64,000 nucleotides of DNA. It comes from Symbiodinium microadriaticum. Its lineage: Eukaryota > Sar > Dinophyceae > Suessiales > Symbiodiniaceae. Position 1 is the stretch's first letter, and every line of letters starts with the position of its first letter. Below the pieces are notes generated by a model. That model worked only from the letters and a program-made list of their open reading frames with translations, ran no database searches and had not been told where the DNA came from. The stretch is from positions 10,001 through 74,000 of the forward strand of contig LSRX01001369.1 of NCBI GenBank assembly GCA_001939145.1, in the 5' to 3' direction. The position numbers and the translations under genes are program-made. Positions 20,186 through 31,658 of the stretch are shown one piece after another.

Positions 20186-20417
20186 ATGCGCTCAACAACG
20201 ATGACCACGGTCGACGACCTACAAGCCTTCTCCAACGGGATCCTGCCGACGTTGGGAGGTGGGAGCAAATTAAACGACAACGCCTGACAAAGATCACAAA
20301 GCAGAGCAAGATAGAGCAACTCAACAGAAGCACATGGCAAGGGAGATTGAAAAGTTAAAGTTGCAGCCGTCTGCAAGCAAGAAGGGCCTTGATCGCATCG
20401 ATCCGGACGTGCACTGA
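20186..20417 (+). pseudogene. Coding trace in two frames, charged helical end
   Basis: The first frame opens at ATG 20186 (preceded in frame by VRKAQVAASN) and stops at 20285-20287. It contains TTVDDLQAFSNGILPTLGGG, with about 69% G/C at third positions. The second frame (20274-20417) reads DKDHKAEQDRATQQKHMARE and then a Lys/Leu-rich helix before its stop. One base shift near 20274-20284 joins them. The second half has coiled-coil character. An overlapping minus-strand frame at 20355-20540 is also open, so the strand is not certain. No family was recognised. Confidence 0.25.
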
Positions 20418-21041
20418 AGTGGCCACAGCAGCTTGCGACTGGCACAAGGTGTCTGTAACCACATCTAAATACTGAGTTCGAAGGTCCAATTGCAAACGGA
20501 TTCCGGTGAAGTGCTTAATAACTTCTCGATTACCGATCACATATCGAGAAATAAATCTTCCTGCATTTGAGCCAGAATTACTTAGTTACTTGTTGCTTTG
20601 GGCCTTCCTCCTCTTAGTCCAACGGCCCGGTCTGGTACTTTGCACCCCCGGGCGACCGCGAAGCGCTTACAATAAAAGTTTCCAGCTGCATCCCGAGCTT
20701 CCATGTGGCCCCACTCGCGGCCTCGGGCCATAGCTCGCGCGCGCAGCGGTAAATCTCCGTGAGAATACGGAGACCTTGGCAGCTTCCCTGAACTTCGCAA
20801 CAGCGCTGCAGCCTAAGCGCTCCCTATAGAGGATCCTTGTGCTGCTTCAACAGGTTACAGCATCTGATCGCGGCAGCTGCACGAGAGCTTATGCAAGATG
20901 TCCTTTTAATCTACCGTCATGATCGAACCAGATCCCGCAAGCACAGCTATGTCGTTGTCAGTGCCGACATGTTGGACCACTGCTTCGCCAGCTGTTGTGC
21001 AATAGGGCTGGAGACGGTCGCACCAAAAGTCCAGGTTTGTC

Positions 21042-21293
21042 ATGTTTCAAGGGATGCCGCGTCCAACTCTGGACTTCCAGGTCCTACCATCAGTTTTCTT
21101 ACTGCTCCTGTTCTGGTCTCCGTGTCCATCTGGGGGTGTTGTTGTTCTGGCATCCTTTTCCGCCGTCCAAGAGTACCGTATTCAAGGCGAAGTAGCAGCT
21201 GATGTGGATGAACTGATACACTTGAACAACGCATCAGATGCAGATGGCATGTCCGGCCGTTGGAAGCAGGTCCGGGTGACAGTGACACCCTGA
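21042..21293 (+). CDS. Candidate secreted or membrane-anchored fragment
   Basis: ATG at 21042, stop at 21291-21293, 83 residues. A hydrophobic segment (VFLLLLFWSPCPSGGVVVLA) near residue 15 could be a signal pe​ptide core or membrane anchor. An acidic hydrophilic stretch (EVAADVDELIHLNNASDADG) and a short basic end follow. Two other plus frames are open over the same bases. There is no splice or expression support. Function is unknown. Confidence 0.2.
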   Translation: MFQGMPRPTLDFQVLPSVFLLLLFWSPCPSGGVVVLASFSAVQEYRIQGEVAADVDELIHLNNASDADGMSGRWKQVRVTVTP

Positions 21294-22199
21294 ATCCAAC
21301 TCATTCGAGACTGTTCCAAAAGAGAATACCGTGAGTGTAACCCTGCCAGCACCGGAATCTTGCGTCCCGGACGAAGCACGACCGAATCAGAGCCTTCCGA
21401 GTCGCAGGCGCAACCGACAGCGAGTCGCACATTCGTGGATTTGCTTCGGGCTGACTTCCGGGGTCGAGGCTTGCAGTGTAGTTCATTCCTCCGGCAACTC
21501 TGACCCGCCCCAAGCAGCCTACAGCTTGGAGGAAGGCCGGGCCATAGTAAATCAAGAAGGCAGGCCCAGCCTCAGCGGATCGCACAGAGCCGGGCTTAAT
21601 CTGAGGGACTTTAAGCTGTGAGCCTGAGCCCAAGCTTTTGGTGAGTGTAGTGGAACCGTGACAACCACAACTCGACCACTGAGTGTCATCAAAACCGACC
21701 GCCAGCGAACGCGTGTGTTAGGTGGGGGAGGCCAGGCAAATTGAAACGGAAGATTTCAAGGCCGACGGATGGCCTGCCTGTGCTGAGTAGCTGCAGGTAG
21801 CTGACCCGTTGTCTGATTTCTGCGAAGTCAAAGTGATTGCTTTATAGGGTCACACGCCTCCACGGTTGTCGGCCCGCATGTCATGTGGCAACACTAGCCC
21901 TTAATCCGGCTTGGGCATCGAGCTCGTGTAAAACCTTGTCGGGAAATTGCGCAGGGAAGCGATACATACCTAGGATAAGGTTGTTAACTTTCTTGCGGGT
22001 CTGTGTTCAGGGGCATACGAAGTGTTCTACACCTCATTTCAGGACCTTGAACCCCATAAGTGTGTTGAATCTGCTGCCTCAGAATAAGCAAAAGATCAAA
22101 ACACTTCTGACAAGACAAAGGTAAACTACCCCGCGCCACGTCCCCGAGTCTGTCTCCCAAGCCTCCCAAGCCCCGGGCTTTCGCTTCAAAAGAATCTCT

Positions 22200-22850
22200 G
22201 GAAGGCCGTAAGGCAGTATTTATGACCGTTTCTCACGTTTTCTCAATGCTCTCACTCACGAGAAAGTGTGAAGCCGAATTCAAGGGCAAGTCCCCTTTCG
22301 GGATTGATTGGATATTACGAGACCGAAACAATCGAGGAACAACATGTTTTCTGCAATCAGAGAAAACTGCTTTCGTAGTCTCACACTCTCTCCGCTTGTT
22401 TGGCGTGAAATGTGTGCTTTTGAGTTTTTGGGCTTAGATGCCGAAAGTCCGTGTCTGGGAGGTATGTGGTCTGTCGTACGGCGTTCTTTTATTCGGCTGA
22501 GAGGGAGGGAGGCGGTGTCAAAATATTCTTACAAGTACACAGTCTTTTTTCCGGACATGTGTGTTTGTTGGTGGAGGCGAGCGGCTTGCTTTGGCGATGC
22601 GACAAACAAACCCAAGTCGCAAAATTGCGCTGATTTTTCTGTTGGTCGGGTGACCGGGGACCTTTTCCAAAACCTGGTTGGCTCGCCGGTGCTTCCTCCG
22701 AAAGAGTGTCTTGACCCATTCTTTTCTAAAAATAAGTGTGGTTTACCATCTCTCTTGTTTTTGAGTTGTGCCGTTTTTACTTATCTCTCGGCCCCGCCCT
22801 AGAGTTCCTTTTTTGCCGCCGTGTTTCCGTTTTTACTTTTTTGTCGAGAT
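22200..22850. other. Lower-GC stretch with an open plus frame
   Basis: Base composition shifts here towards T runs and lower G+C (about 40-47% in the lines counted). A plus frame at 22308-22802 is open for 164 codons and is rich in Phe, Cys and Lys. It ends just before the minisatellite. I see no start-site, splice or family support, so it is not called a gene. Confidence 0.3.
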
Positions 22851-23024
22851 ACCTGATTGATTTTCGGTAAACCTGGTTGATTGTCGGTAAACCTCGTTGA
22901 TTTTCGGTACCTGGTTGATTTTCGGTAAACCTGGCTGATTTTCGGTGAACCTGGTTGATTTCGGTAAACCTGGTTGGTTTTGGTGAAAGCTGGTTGATTT
23001 TCGGCAAACATGGTTGCTTTTCTG
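22851..23024. repeat. 20-bp minisatellite, about nine copies
   Basis: Consensus unit ACCTGGTTGATTTTCGGTAA, with substitutions and two copies short by 1-2 bases. On the minus strand the unit contains no stop in any frame. As 20 is not a multiple of three, three units spell a 20-residue peptide period (LPKINQVYRKSTRFTENQPG), and all three minus frames are open through the array. Confidence 0.9.
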
Positions 23025-24142
23025 GTGGTCAACTTGGCTGGTCAAGGCCAAAGCAAGGCATGCAAGGCCCACTCAGCAAGTTGAACACTGATTCCTGCCG
23101 CCGCACGGCAGGCAGGGTGCAACACAAACCATGTGGAGTTTGGGACCTTGCTGGTTCGGCCTGGGGCCGGGACTAGGATGAGAGTTGCAAGTTGCAAGAA
23201 ATTGCAAGAACATAATTTGTTCTCACTGTCTATTTCTCGCTCTTTCTGTATTCTTTCGTTTATCCGAAAACACACAGAGCAAGGCCTTGCAAGCACTGCA
23301 ACCTGGGCCATTGTCCTCGCCTTTTTTGGGATGAAGTGTTTTGTCACTGCCCTTTTGCGGGCATCTGCATTGCAACCACATATCAAAAAACGAAACCAGC
23401 AAACACACTTGTATTTTTTATTGCGGGGAAGATGTGCCCCAGGCCCGGACAAGAAAGTTTACAGATCAGGTTTTGCTTCAGGCTCGATAAGGCCGAATCA
23501 GAAAGCCTGCCGAGAAGCCTCGCACCTGCAAAGGCTTCCCACAGCTCTGCAGCCAAGGTACCGGTCTTGAAAGCACTTGCATGGGCACAAGTTCGGGCGA
23601 GAACGATTGACCTGAGAGGGCGGTCGATGTACCAGCTTCACTGTGCCGCGGCAAAGTTTTGCGCTGAATTTGCCAGAAACGGAACAAGGTTCCTGTAACC
23701 ATGTCGTGTCGGGTCATGCCCTGACCGAAGTTCTTGCAGTGGTTGCCGCTCGTTTGACACTTCAGGATGCCGCGGCCTTGCTACTCTAGTCTCCTTGAGG
23801 CATCTTAGAATCTTAGCCACTGTCCATTCGTTTATTGGGCTCGCACATGCTCCCACACTCGGGACTTTATGCTCCGAACAGTCGAAGTCCACGTCGAAAC
23901 AATGTGGCCACGAACTCGCATGCCCCGAACCTAACATCTCGAAACCGGCTGAAAATTAAACGTAAAGTTCAGCTCAGCTAAGTTCGAGCTCCTCTAACTC
24001 TACGTGCCCATTTAAAGCTTAGCAAAACTGCTCTGAACCGCTTCGAAAGAGCCTGCACAGCCTGTCCGTGCCATCTCGACACTGAGCACCTCCTTGTCCT
24101 TTTGCAGGTGGCTTTGGTGCTTGGCGACATTGCTGGCTGTAA

Positions 24143-25277
24143 CTACTTCAATGTGAGGGAGGAGAAAACCTTGATTGACCATTGATTCGCGACGTGGCAC
24201 ATTAGCGCGTGCTTCTGCACCCAAACCGCTGAAGATGCATGAGATATGCATGAGCCCCGAGCCTCGTCTGGCAGTTCTTGATTGAATGCCTCCACAACCG
24301 TCCGTCCATGCGCCTAGCATATCGAGTGCATCATGTGAGTGCCGGAAGTCGTGTGCGCGAAATCCCCCACCTGAGCCATGCAAAGAAGTCGCATAGCAGC
24401 CAAGCCGTGCGGACCTCGGACAAAACTGAGTTCCGTCTTCACAGGGATCATGCGCATCATCGGGGGAATGGTGCCTTTCCGTGCGGAGACAAGTACAGTA
24501 CCTGGAAACGGCATCAGGCATGTCAGCTGGCGATCTTGAACAGCCTTGAACCTCCCCGAAGGAACATCATGCGGAATCTTGCGCATCAGTTGGATACCAG
24601 CATGCCAGCATCAGCTAGCGAGTCTTCTGCCGCGGTGCCCACGAGCCATTGATCAGCTGGAAGAGAACCAGCATTGCTAGCTGACTCAGACTTGTGGCTT
24701 CTGCTGTGGCGACGAGACTTGTGCCGTGTGCCGTGGCCGTGACCACCCCTGCAACAAGCATCATCAGCATCAGTCTTGCACCTTCCGAGGTGGCAGCAAG
24801 CCCGCAGACCACCCTTGAACAACTCAGTAACTGCGATAAAGGTGGATTTGATGAACATGTACGCATTCAAATCCACAACTGCATCAGGGGCATAGGAACC
24901 AAAGCACGGCTTGATGTGGTGATCGACAATAGCCCGGTTTTCTCGCTCCATGCACATGACATGGTGACAAATCTGGCAGCGTTTCGCGCTGCCTGCATCG
25001 AAGGCTGATCAGTAGGTTCCACACCCCGCGGAGGCTCACCAAGAGAGGGTACATGATCTGACCAGCGGTACTTGAGGTACTTCTCCATGACCTCGTGCAG
25101 TGCAGGGCTCGGACATTGAGAGCTTTGCAGAAGCATTTCTTGCAGAACGACCGGCTTGCCCTCCGCCCAAAGCCTAGATGGCTCCACATTCCAAGACATC
25201 TTTCTCGTTTCGTGCGGACAGAGGTGCCCCCCCCTTTTTGGGCAAGCAAGTCGCTTTGCACTCGCTGAAACGAGCAA
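24143..25277 (-). CDS. Candidate multi-exon gene with very short introns, unknown function
   Basis: Read on the minus strand. Segment 1 (25277-25040, in-frame ATG at 25199) contains HEVMEKYLKYRWSDHVPSL and ends at a GTGAGC donor. A 47-bp intron (25039-24993) ends GATGCAG before G. At phase 1 it enters segment 2, with KRCQICHHVMCMERENRAIV and later a His/Lys/Arg/Ser-rich stretch, stopping at 24586. Segment 3 (24610-24371) is in another frame, contains PHDVPSGRFKAVQDRQLTC, and ends CAG at a GTGGGG donor. A 57-bp intron (24370-24314) ends ATGCTAG before G and leads at phase 0 to segment 4 (24313-24143), with TVVEAFNQELPDEARGSC. The segment 2/3 junction is unexplained, so a frameshift is possible. 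The Cys/His spacing near the start of segment 2 might bind zinc. No family was recognised. Confidence 0.35.
24314..24370 (-). other. Candidate 57-bp intron
   Basis: Minus strand: CAG before GTGGGG, ending ATGCTAG before G. Removal is phase 0 and opens a new frame that is strongly protein-like for 56 codons. Confidence 0.35.
24993..25039 (-). other. Candidate 47-bp intron
   Basis: Minus strand: CTCTTG before GTGAGC, ending CGATGCAG before G. Removal is phase 1 (G + GC) and avoids an in-frame stop that blocks the downstream frame. Confidence 0.35.
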
Positions 25278-26383
25278 TCGGACTTCTACAGACTGACAGG
25301 TGCAGAGCCCGAACAGCGAGAGCAGTACCCGTCCACGGAAGCGCGATTAAGGCATAATCACATCCCCAATCCTTTCGCCAGTTGTCTGCGCCTGCGTCTC
25401 CGTTTGGGAGGCGATCCCTTCAATGAACTTGAAGGACTGCAAGAAGCTGTTTAACACCTCAGCTTGTTCGTGGTGAGTCGCAGATCTCTCTCTTTCACAG
25501 GCAAGCTTTGGGAAAAGCTGCTGCCTAGGAGGTCGTCGTTGTCCGGAGTCAACTTGAGCAACGATCTGGGGTTCATTCTCGTCCACAGTATCAGCTTGCT
25601 TAGATGATGTATGATTCCGGATCTAGCGGTTGGCTTCAAGTCGGTATCGGTGCTGAGCTAAAGTTGCGATCCTCGCCTGCATTCGCAATCGAAACCCAAA
25701 CCAGGAATTTGCATCGGTGCACAAGTGTTGTTTTCTTATCTTGCAGCAAGCTCCTATGACCAGACCTTTCCCCTTCCTCAAATTGTTAAATTTCGAGAAC
25801 AGATCTCACGCCGCCTGTTCGGCCCGGGGAAGAGGCATGGAGTGGGAACTTGATCACGAACTTCTCACAGCCGCCCAAAGGCGAGGGCTCCGCACCGGCC
25901 TCGGAAAGCGGCCTACGCGCCGCCTCCGAGCACTCCCAGACAGAACACGACCGCGAACCCGCAACGCTGCAGCTGAAGCCAAAAACTTGCAGGGTCCGGT
26001 CAACCCCACCGAACCAGAGGCCTTCAACGGTGCCGTAGTTGCTCATGCCGTAATCTCTGATGCCTAAACCTTAAGAGACCTGAACCCTCAAGTTGTTTCA
26101 GCTACAGCCACCTCAGCTCCATGCTAGGTCGGTGAGCCAATGAACGAAGTAGAGCGCCACATCTGGAGCACCCGCATGAAGCCTCCACATTGAGCCGTGG
26201 GCTTTGCCCTCTGAATTTGGAGTTGAGGCTTTCGGACCACGTGAGCTGAAGACTTAAAGCCACATCTCAGGGAACACAACTACTGACATGCAGCTCCTTG
26301 TCGGTCCGTCTATGTAATTGTACGTATGCTGCATGTGAAAACATGTTCGAAAATGCGTCATGTATATAGACATATTATGTCTA
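25278..26383. other. No supported gene
   Basis: No repeat, RNA or convincing exon was seen. Confidence 0.4.
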
Positions 26384-26452
26384 CAGAGAGAGAGCGAGAG
26401 AGAGAGAGAGAGAGATAGATGCTAGATATAGACAAACACACACACACACACG
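26384..26452. repeat. (AG)n and (CA)n microsatellites
   Basis: AG/GA run at 26384-26415 with one C interruption, then an ATAGA-rich link, then CA repeats at about 26435-26452. Confidence 0.85.
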
Positions 26453-28256
26453 CACATGCATCCTCCTTTTAAACATCGGCGCGGGTAATCTCTGCTAGTA
26501 CGTCAAAGTGTTTGCCGCTTCCCTTTCTTCTGTGATTTTGTGCATAGCAATGCGTTTGCAAGCAGGATTCGCAACACGCATCGATGCTTGCATCACGGAG
26601 TCCCATGGCACTACACTCGATCGAAGGTACCTTCTATAGAAGTTCTCAGCAAGATGCAGCAAGAAACGCAAAGCGACAAAAAGGGACGCCCATAGCGAAT
26701 CAGTTCGCAAATGGTTGAAAATGCATCGATAGACCGACAGACGACGGTATGGAGTAAAGAGCAGGCTTGCTCGCAATAGCCAGAGAAACACGAGAGCATC
26801 GATGGATAAGATTCCCGAGCCTTCCCCGCTTTCGGAAGCTCTGCCCGGCCTCCGATCGGCCGTAATGGCCTCACGAAACTTCGTGAAGATCGCGCCAGGA
26901 GGCGCCTGCGACTGGAGAGGTCTCGTGGCTCCAGGGCTTCCAATAAAGTCGAGAGCACTACATCGATCAGAGGGCGCTCTCGCCTCAGAAACCTAGACCC
27001 GACCTTTCAAAGCCTTTAATCTGGAAGCCCCACAAGACGAAACCCCAGCAGACCTGACACCAGACTTCAGTGCCCCCAGACGGCTCGCACTTCGGGCCAG
27101 CAAAGGCCAAAGGCAAGCCCTGCTCGCAGGCCTCTGCTTGGACGAGCCAGCCATGGTTGAAGCACAGGTTGCACCTCCGAGTGTGCCACGGTCAACCGCT
27201 TGAAATAATGTTGGTGCCGGACATCTGCACTACGTGCGCTCGTGCCGACAGAGGCCAGGAGCTCAAGGCAAGCAAGAGCAAAGACACATATGTCATGTAG
27301 CTTATTTACAATCATTCAGATCCTTTAGCATGGCAAGGCGACATGGCGGGCTAACTCACATACTACTAGTTACTAGCACGACCCTTGCAATGATGAGAAG
27401 CTCTGCCAAATTGGCCGGGTTCCCACACTGCGTGAACTGGATGGACTGTCGCTCCGATGATCCCAGCCTCAGGAAGCTTGCTGGGATCCATTTTGGGGTG
27501 ATGGACGCTGCTTGTTTTGTCTTTTCCAGCTTTTCAGGTTGGTGTCGGACACCTCCGAAACGTCCCAAACTTGAGAACCCCAACTAAGCACGGGCTCACA
27601 AGGACCCGCCCGGCCGAGAGACTCTCTGAAGCTCGGGAGCAGGTCTGGATAGTGATCCTGGGAGAAATCTTGGCTGACATGGTTGAGGTTGGAGCCATGT
27701 ACTTTCACATCGTCCGGATCGGGTTCCGGATGACTCAGACTTCTGGGATTGCGAAGCGCCGGAGCAATGCACTAGCAACCCTGTCCATAATGTAACACAG
27801 GGCATGGTCGTGATCCCCGATGACGTCGCCAGCTTCATAGCCTGAGCAGGTAAAACTTGCCGGTTTCGCCCAAAACGTCCGAGGCACTAAAACGGCTTTG
27901 GCGACGTCCACAGACCGGGATCCCTCCGGAAGATCTGGTTATTGCAAACATCCCACTTTACTCTGCTGAGCATGGGGCCGTGGTATCCGTCGTGGGGCGA
28001 TTGCACCTGGTGGTGCTTGTTTTGGCTCGGTGTGAATCTGTGTTTGTGTGTCTCATCATGTCAAATTGGATCCACAGGTAGTTAGCCACGACAGAAGTCA
28101 TGACTGCAGCTGCACAAGCTTAGCCAGAGCTCTCCTCAAAGCCCTGCACACAGTGACGGTATGCAGTAATCCACCAACCGTCACACACTCCCGCGTAGTC
28201 TCACAGCTCTTTACTTCCCTGCTCCCCCCCCCAACCATGGGAACGCTGAAGCCATG
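26453..28256. other. No supported gene
   Basis: Only overlapping frames on both strands. A C9 run lies at 28224-28232. Confidence 0.4.
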
Positions 28257-28309
28257 CCTAGCCGGGCCTGGCCGGGCCTAGCCCTGAGGCCGCTGCTGTT
28301 AGCAGCAGC
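28257..28309. repeat. 10-bp direct repeat and a 7-bp-stem hairpin
   Basis: CCTAGCCGGG, CCTGGCCGGG and CCTAGCCCTG are consecutive (28257-28286). Then GCTGCTG and CAGCAGC (28292-28298 and 28303-28309) form a perfect hairpin with loop TTAG. Confidence 0.75.
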
Positions 28310-30263
28310 TTCTCCATCTTCATGATGTCATGGAAAGCAGTCAAAGCCTTGGTCCGGGCAAGCCTTCCGGAGCCCCCCAAATCCCTGAGAACAGCGAGCC
28401 TTCTGCAAACAAAGCGGGCTTTCGGTTCCTGTGCGGGAAGCCCTCAGCCTCTTGCGAGGAGCGACACCATCCTCGTCTCGTTCACTTTGAAAGAGTCCCT
28501 GACGAGAGATTCAGGGGCCGAGGGAAACGGGAGTTGGTCGTGATCATAAGGAGACTGAAGTTCATGATCTCAGATGAAGGGCTGAAACCTGCCGGAGATC
28601 CGTCATGGCTTCTGTTCGACTCAGATCTCAAGCACACAAGCCAGGCTATGCAGACTTAGGCTCGGACCTTCCATTGCCCACCTGGTCGATCAATCCAGCC
28701 TTCGACGGACGGTGTCTCAAAGCTAAGATCCCCAGTTCCTACGTTTTCGCGCGAGCGCGCTCACCGCCGAATTCAGCCTCTATGCACTACTAGCAGCTGC
28801 CAACTCTACGGCGACTTAGAGCCGGCAAATCCACCCTCCTCAGATCGGAGCACAAGCTCTCTTCATGGGCTGAAGCTTCCACATGGCTAGCATCCACTGA
28901 GGTCGGATACCTGACAAGCTCTTCGGACCGGGTGAGACAATGAGGTCTGAGCATCCACCATGAGCCGCCGGAAAAAGCCCCACCTTGGCAGATTAGCGCC
29001 TTCATCTCCCCCCCTTTGCGTGCTGTGGTGGCCCATTCCTACTTTCGCTCTCCAAGCAATAGAGGCATGAGACTTGGTGGAAGGATCCACAGGTAGTCAG
29101 GTAGTCTCTAAGAGACAAAGCCGCAACCAGCCTTCGACTTAAGTCAAGCTGTTTGCATCCAAGGACAAAGTGCCCAACCACTTCGGTATAAGCAGCGGTC
29201 GACAGGATCAACATGATCAACATTGAATGCTCACGAGCTCTCCTTCAGCTTAGAAATCCAAAGCACCCCAAACATCTACCGCCACTCAAACTGAGCTCCT
29301 CGCTGTGCATTGTTGAGGAAAGCCAAGCGCCGCTCCTTGTTGTAGAGGCCTGAGGAGGGCATGTCATCTAATTGCTACAAGTAGCGAGCCAGCTAGACTG
29401 CGAGATCTTCGTAGTAGAACGCAAAGTCGCAGGTGATGCCTCAACACGCGTACTCGCCTTGCAGCAACGACACAGAACACCCTCCAGGTGCCCATGCGTG
29501 CCATGCGTGCCCCATCCCCGGCCCCAAACCTGCGCGGCCGCGCTGGTTTTACTGTAGGAGAGCTGGGCCTTGCCCCCCTGCAATTCCTTCGAGGTCTGAG
29601 GGTGCAGATCAAAAAAGGCCCTGAAAAAGGATCTCCATGCCCCCTCCGCGACCCGCCGACTTCGTCTGCTCTCCCGACTTCGGGCATCCCGACGCTGCTG
29701 CATCTCGGGAGGAGCTGAGCTGCTCTGCATGGCCACCTGCTTTCTCAAGTCTATGCTTTGCCCATGCCGCTGTGGGAAAGAGTGATGCAGCACATGAGAT
29801 CTGCGGCATAAACATCCCTGCATTACCAGTACCAGCTTCGACGGATGAGAACAATCTAAATGTTACACGAAATGCTTTTTGTTCTGTTGCCAGTTGACAC
29901 ATCTGTTTGTATACCAGTACCTGCAAAGGAACATGGTCCTTTGGTCAGAGACCTGATTGAAACGATCTGAGAAAGCCCCAGCCTGCCCGTCTTGGACACT
30001 GGCCGCCTGGAAAAATGCCACACGTGAGGTGACGTACGGGCATTGTTGATTCTAGCAAGCTCAGGCTTGGAAATAACCATATGCGAGATGACCACCCGTC
30101 GGGCCTCAAGCACTTTCCAGTCCTCGTCCGTGCCGAAGGAGAAGCCTTGTCGACCCTCCAGGTCCAGGCCTCCGAATGAGGGAAAAGATCAGACTTAGAC
30201 CTGGCTGCAGCCTGTGTGAGTCAAGGAGGTGGCAGACATCGGGAAATTCCTCTGAACCCCACG
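28310..30263. other. No supported gene
   Basis: No repeat or convincing coding trace was seen. Open frames at 29364-29823 on the minus strand have the Arg/Ser-rich look of antisense shadows. Confidence 0.35.
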
Positions 30264-30299
30264 ATCTAGACTCTAGAGTCTCTAGAGTCTGGTCTAGAG
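30264..30299. repeat. Nested TCTAGA palindromes
   Basis: TCTAGA occurs four times in 34 bp (30265, 30272, 30281, 30293). AGACTCTAGAGTCT (30268-30281) is a perfect 14-bp palindrome, and CTCTAGAGTCT recurs 9 bp on. The whole block can fold on itself. Confidence 0.8.
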
Positions 30300-31628
30300 C
30301 TTCTGGGCTGAGGTGGCAGCGAGTCAGCCAATAGATGGCGAAGAAAGCACAAACGGTGCGCTGATACCTCGAAGGGGAGCTGCACCAGACATGCATCGGA
30401 CATTAAGTGGGCTGCTGGGCTTGGAAGGGGCCATTTCGGGAAAAGAGGCATCGAATGATGGCAGATGGTCCGGGCACAAGACCGCTTTGGCGCTACTCCC
30501 TGTAAGAAGCATCCGTCTCCAATTGCCTGGCTAGGTGCAGAATTTGAACTTCATGAACCCCACCTGGCTGTCCGAAAGAAAGCCGCCCCAAGTACGAAAG
30601 ACTTGTCGCTGAACACTTGTGACTTATCAAATTATGACGTATCCGACGGTCTGCATGTTCTCACCTGGCTAAGATTGAGGTACGTAGCTTTCGGGCACAG
30701 GACCCCGAGCCTCCAGCTGGTCCAACCGCTAGTCCCTGAAGCTTGTCACAAGCCACAAAATGTTTCTGGCAAAGGCACTCGTCGTCGGTTGTCCGCCCTG
30801 AGCCGGTGCCTACGACCTAGGCGAAGCTGAGACCGTACAGTCTGCACAGGATCCCGGAGGTTTCGAGAAGTGTGACGGTTGGCCATCACGGCAGCTGCAC
30901 TCTCAATGCAACCGATCGCTGCGCCAGATATTTCGACTTGCAAGACCCAACAGGATGTCAAAAGAACTCAACAAGGACTGCCAGAGCTGTCTGCAAGTCG
31001 CAATCGCAAGAGAAAGATAGTAGCTTAAATGCAGGCAACCATCTCTAAGTGCGCTGCACCATCCCGCAGGTACAGGGACAGCTCCGGAAAAGCCGCTAGG
31101 TCCTCGTCTCGTGACAGCCTAGTCCCGTAGACCCCGAGGCTCCTCGTTGGCTGCCAGCCTTCGCCGACATGTGCAAACAAAGCTTCGCTAAAGGCTGTCC
31201 CAAACAGGCCTCAGACATCGAGCTTCTCCAAAAGCCCCTAAGCCCTACCACCCCAGCGACGGTCCGTGTTGAACTGGGCCAAGGTGTAGTCTCGGTCCAG
31301 CAACCGGTTGGCCATCTTCCTGTCAAGTTCGTGGCTTTCACGCAGGGTTCTGGATGGTGTGTGATTTGGTATCAGGCGTCATGTGAGCGGTTTCTGTATG
31401 CGGCAATGTAGATTGAAACTGCAAAACCATTTGTCCAGATGGTGCGTTGAAGGGCGACGCCAGATCACATGACAACGATTCTGCCAGAAGGCATCCAGGC
31501 ATGTGGGAGGCGTTCTGCATCGCGGTAAGTCATGCAACTATTTGCCAAACCGCGGTCGGTCTGAATACTCAAGCCCTGGTCCCCCTTACCCGAGGCGTCA
31601 CGATCCGCGAACTGTTAGTCGAGCTGAC

Positions 31629-31658
31629 GGGTACTAGGGCCGCTAAAGCCCTGTACCC
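31629..31658. other. Stable hairpin, 11-bp stem
   Basis: GGGTACTAGGGC (31629-31640) pairs with GCCCTGTACCC (31648-31658), with one bulged base and a 7-base loop. Weaker pairing continues outward (GCTGAC / TATTAGC). It could be a structured RNA, a terminator or chance. Flanking DNA gives no support for any one role. Confidence 0.45.

Noticed and set aside
24185-24240. FSGLGA in a minus frame, like motif I of C5 cytosine methyltransferases
   Set aside because: No Pro-Cys or other catalytic motif follows, and the splice model uses a different frame there.
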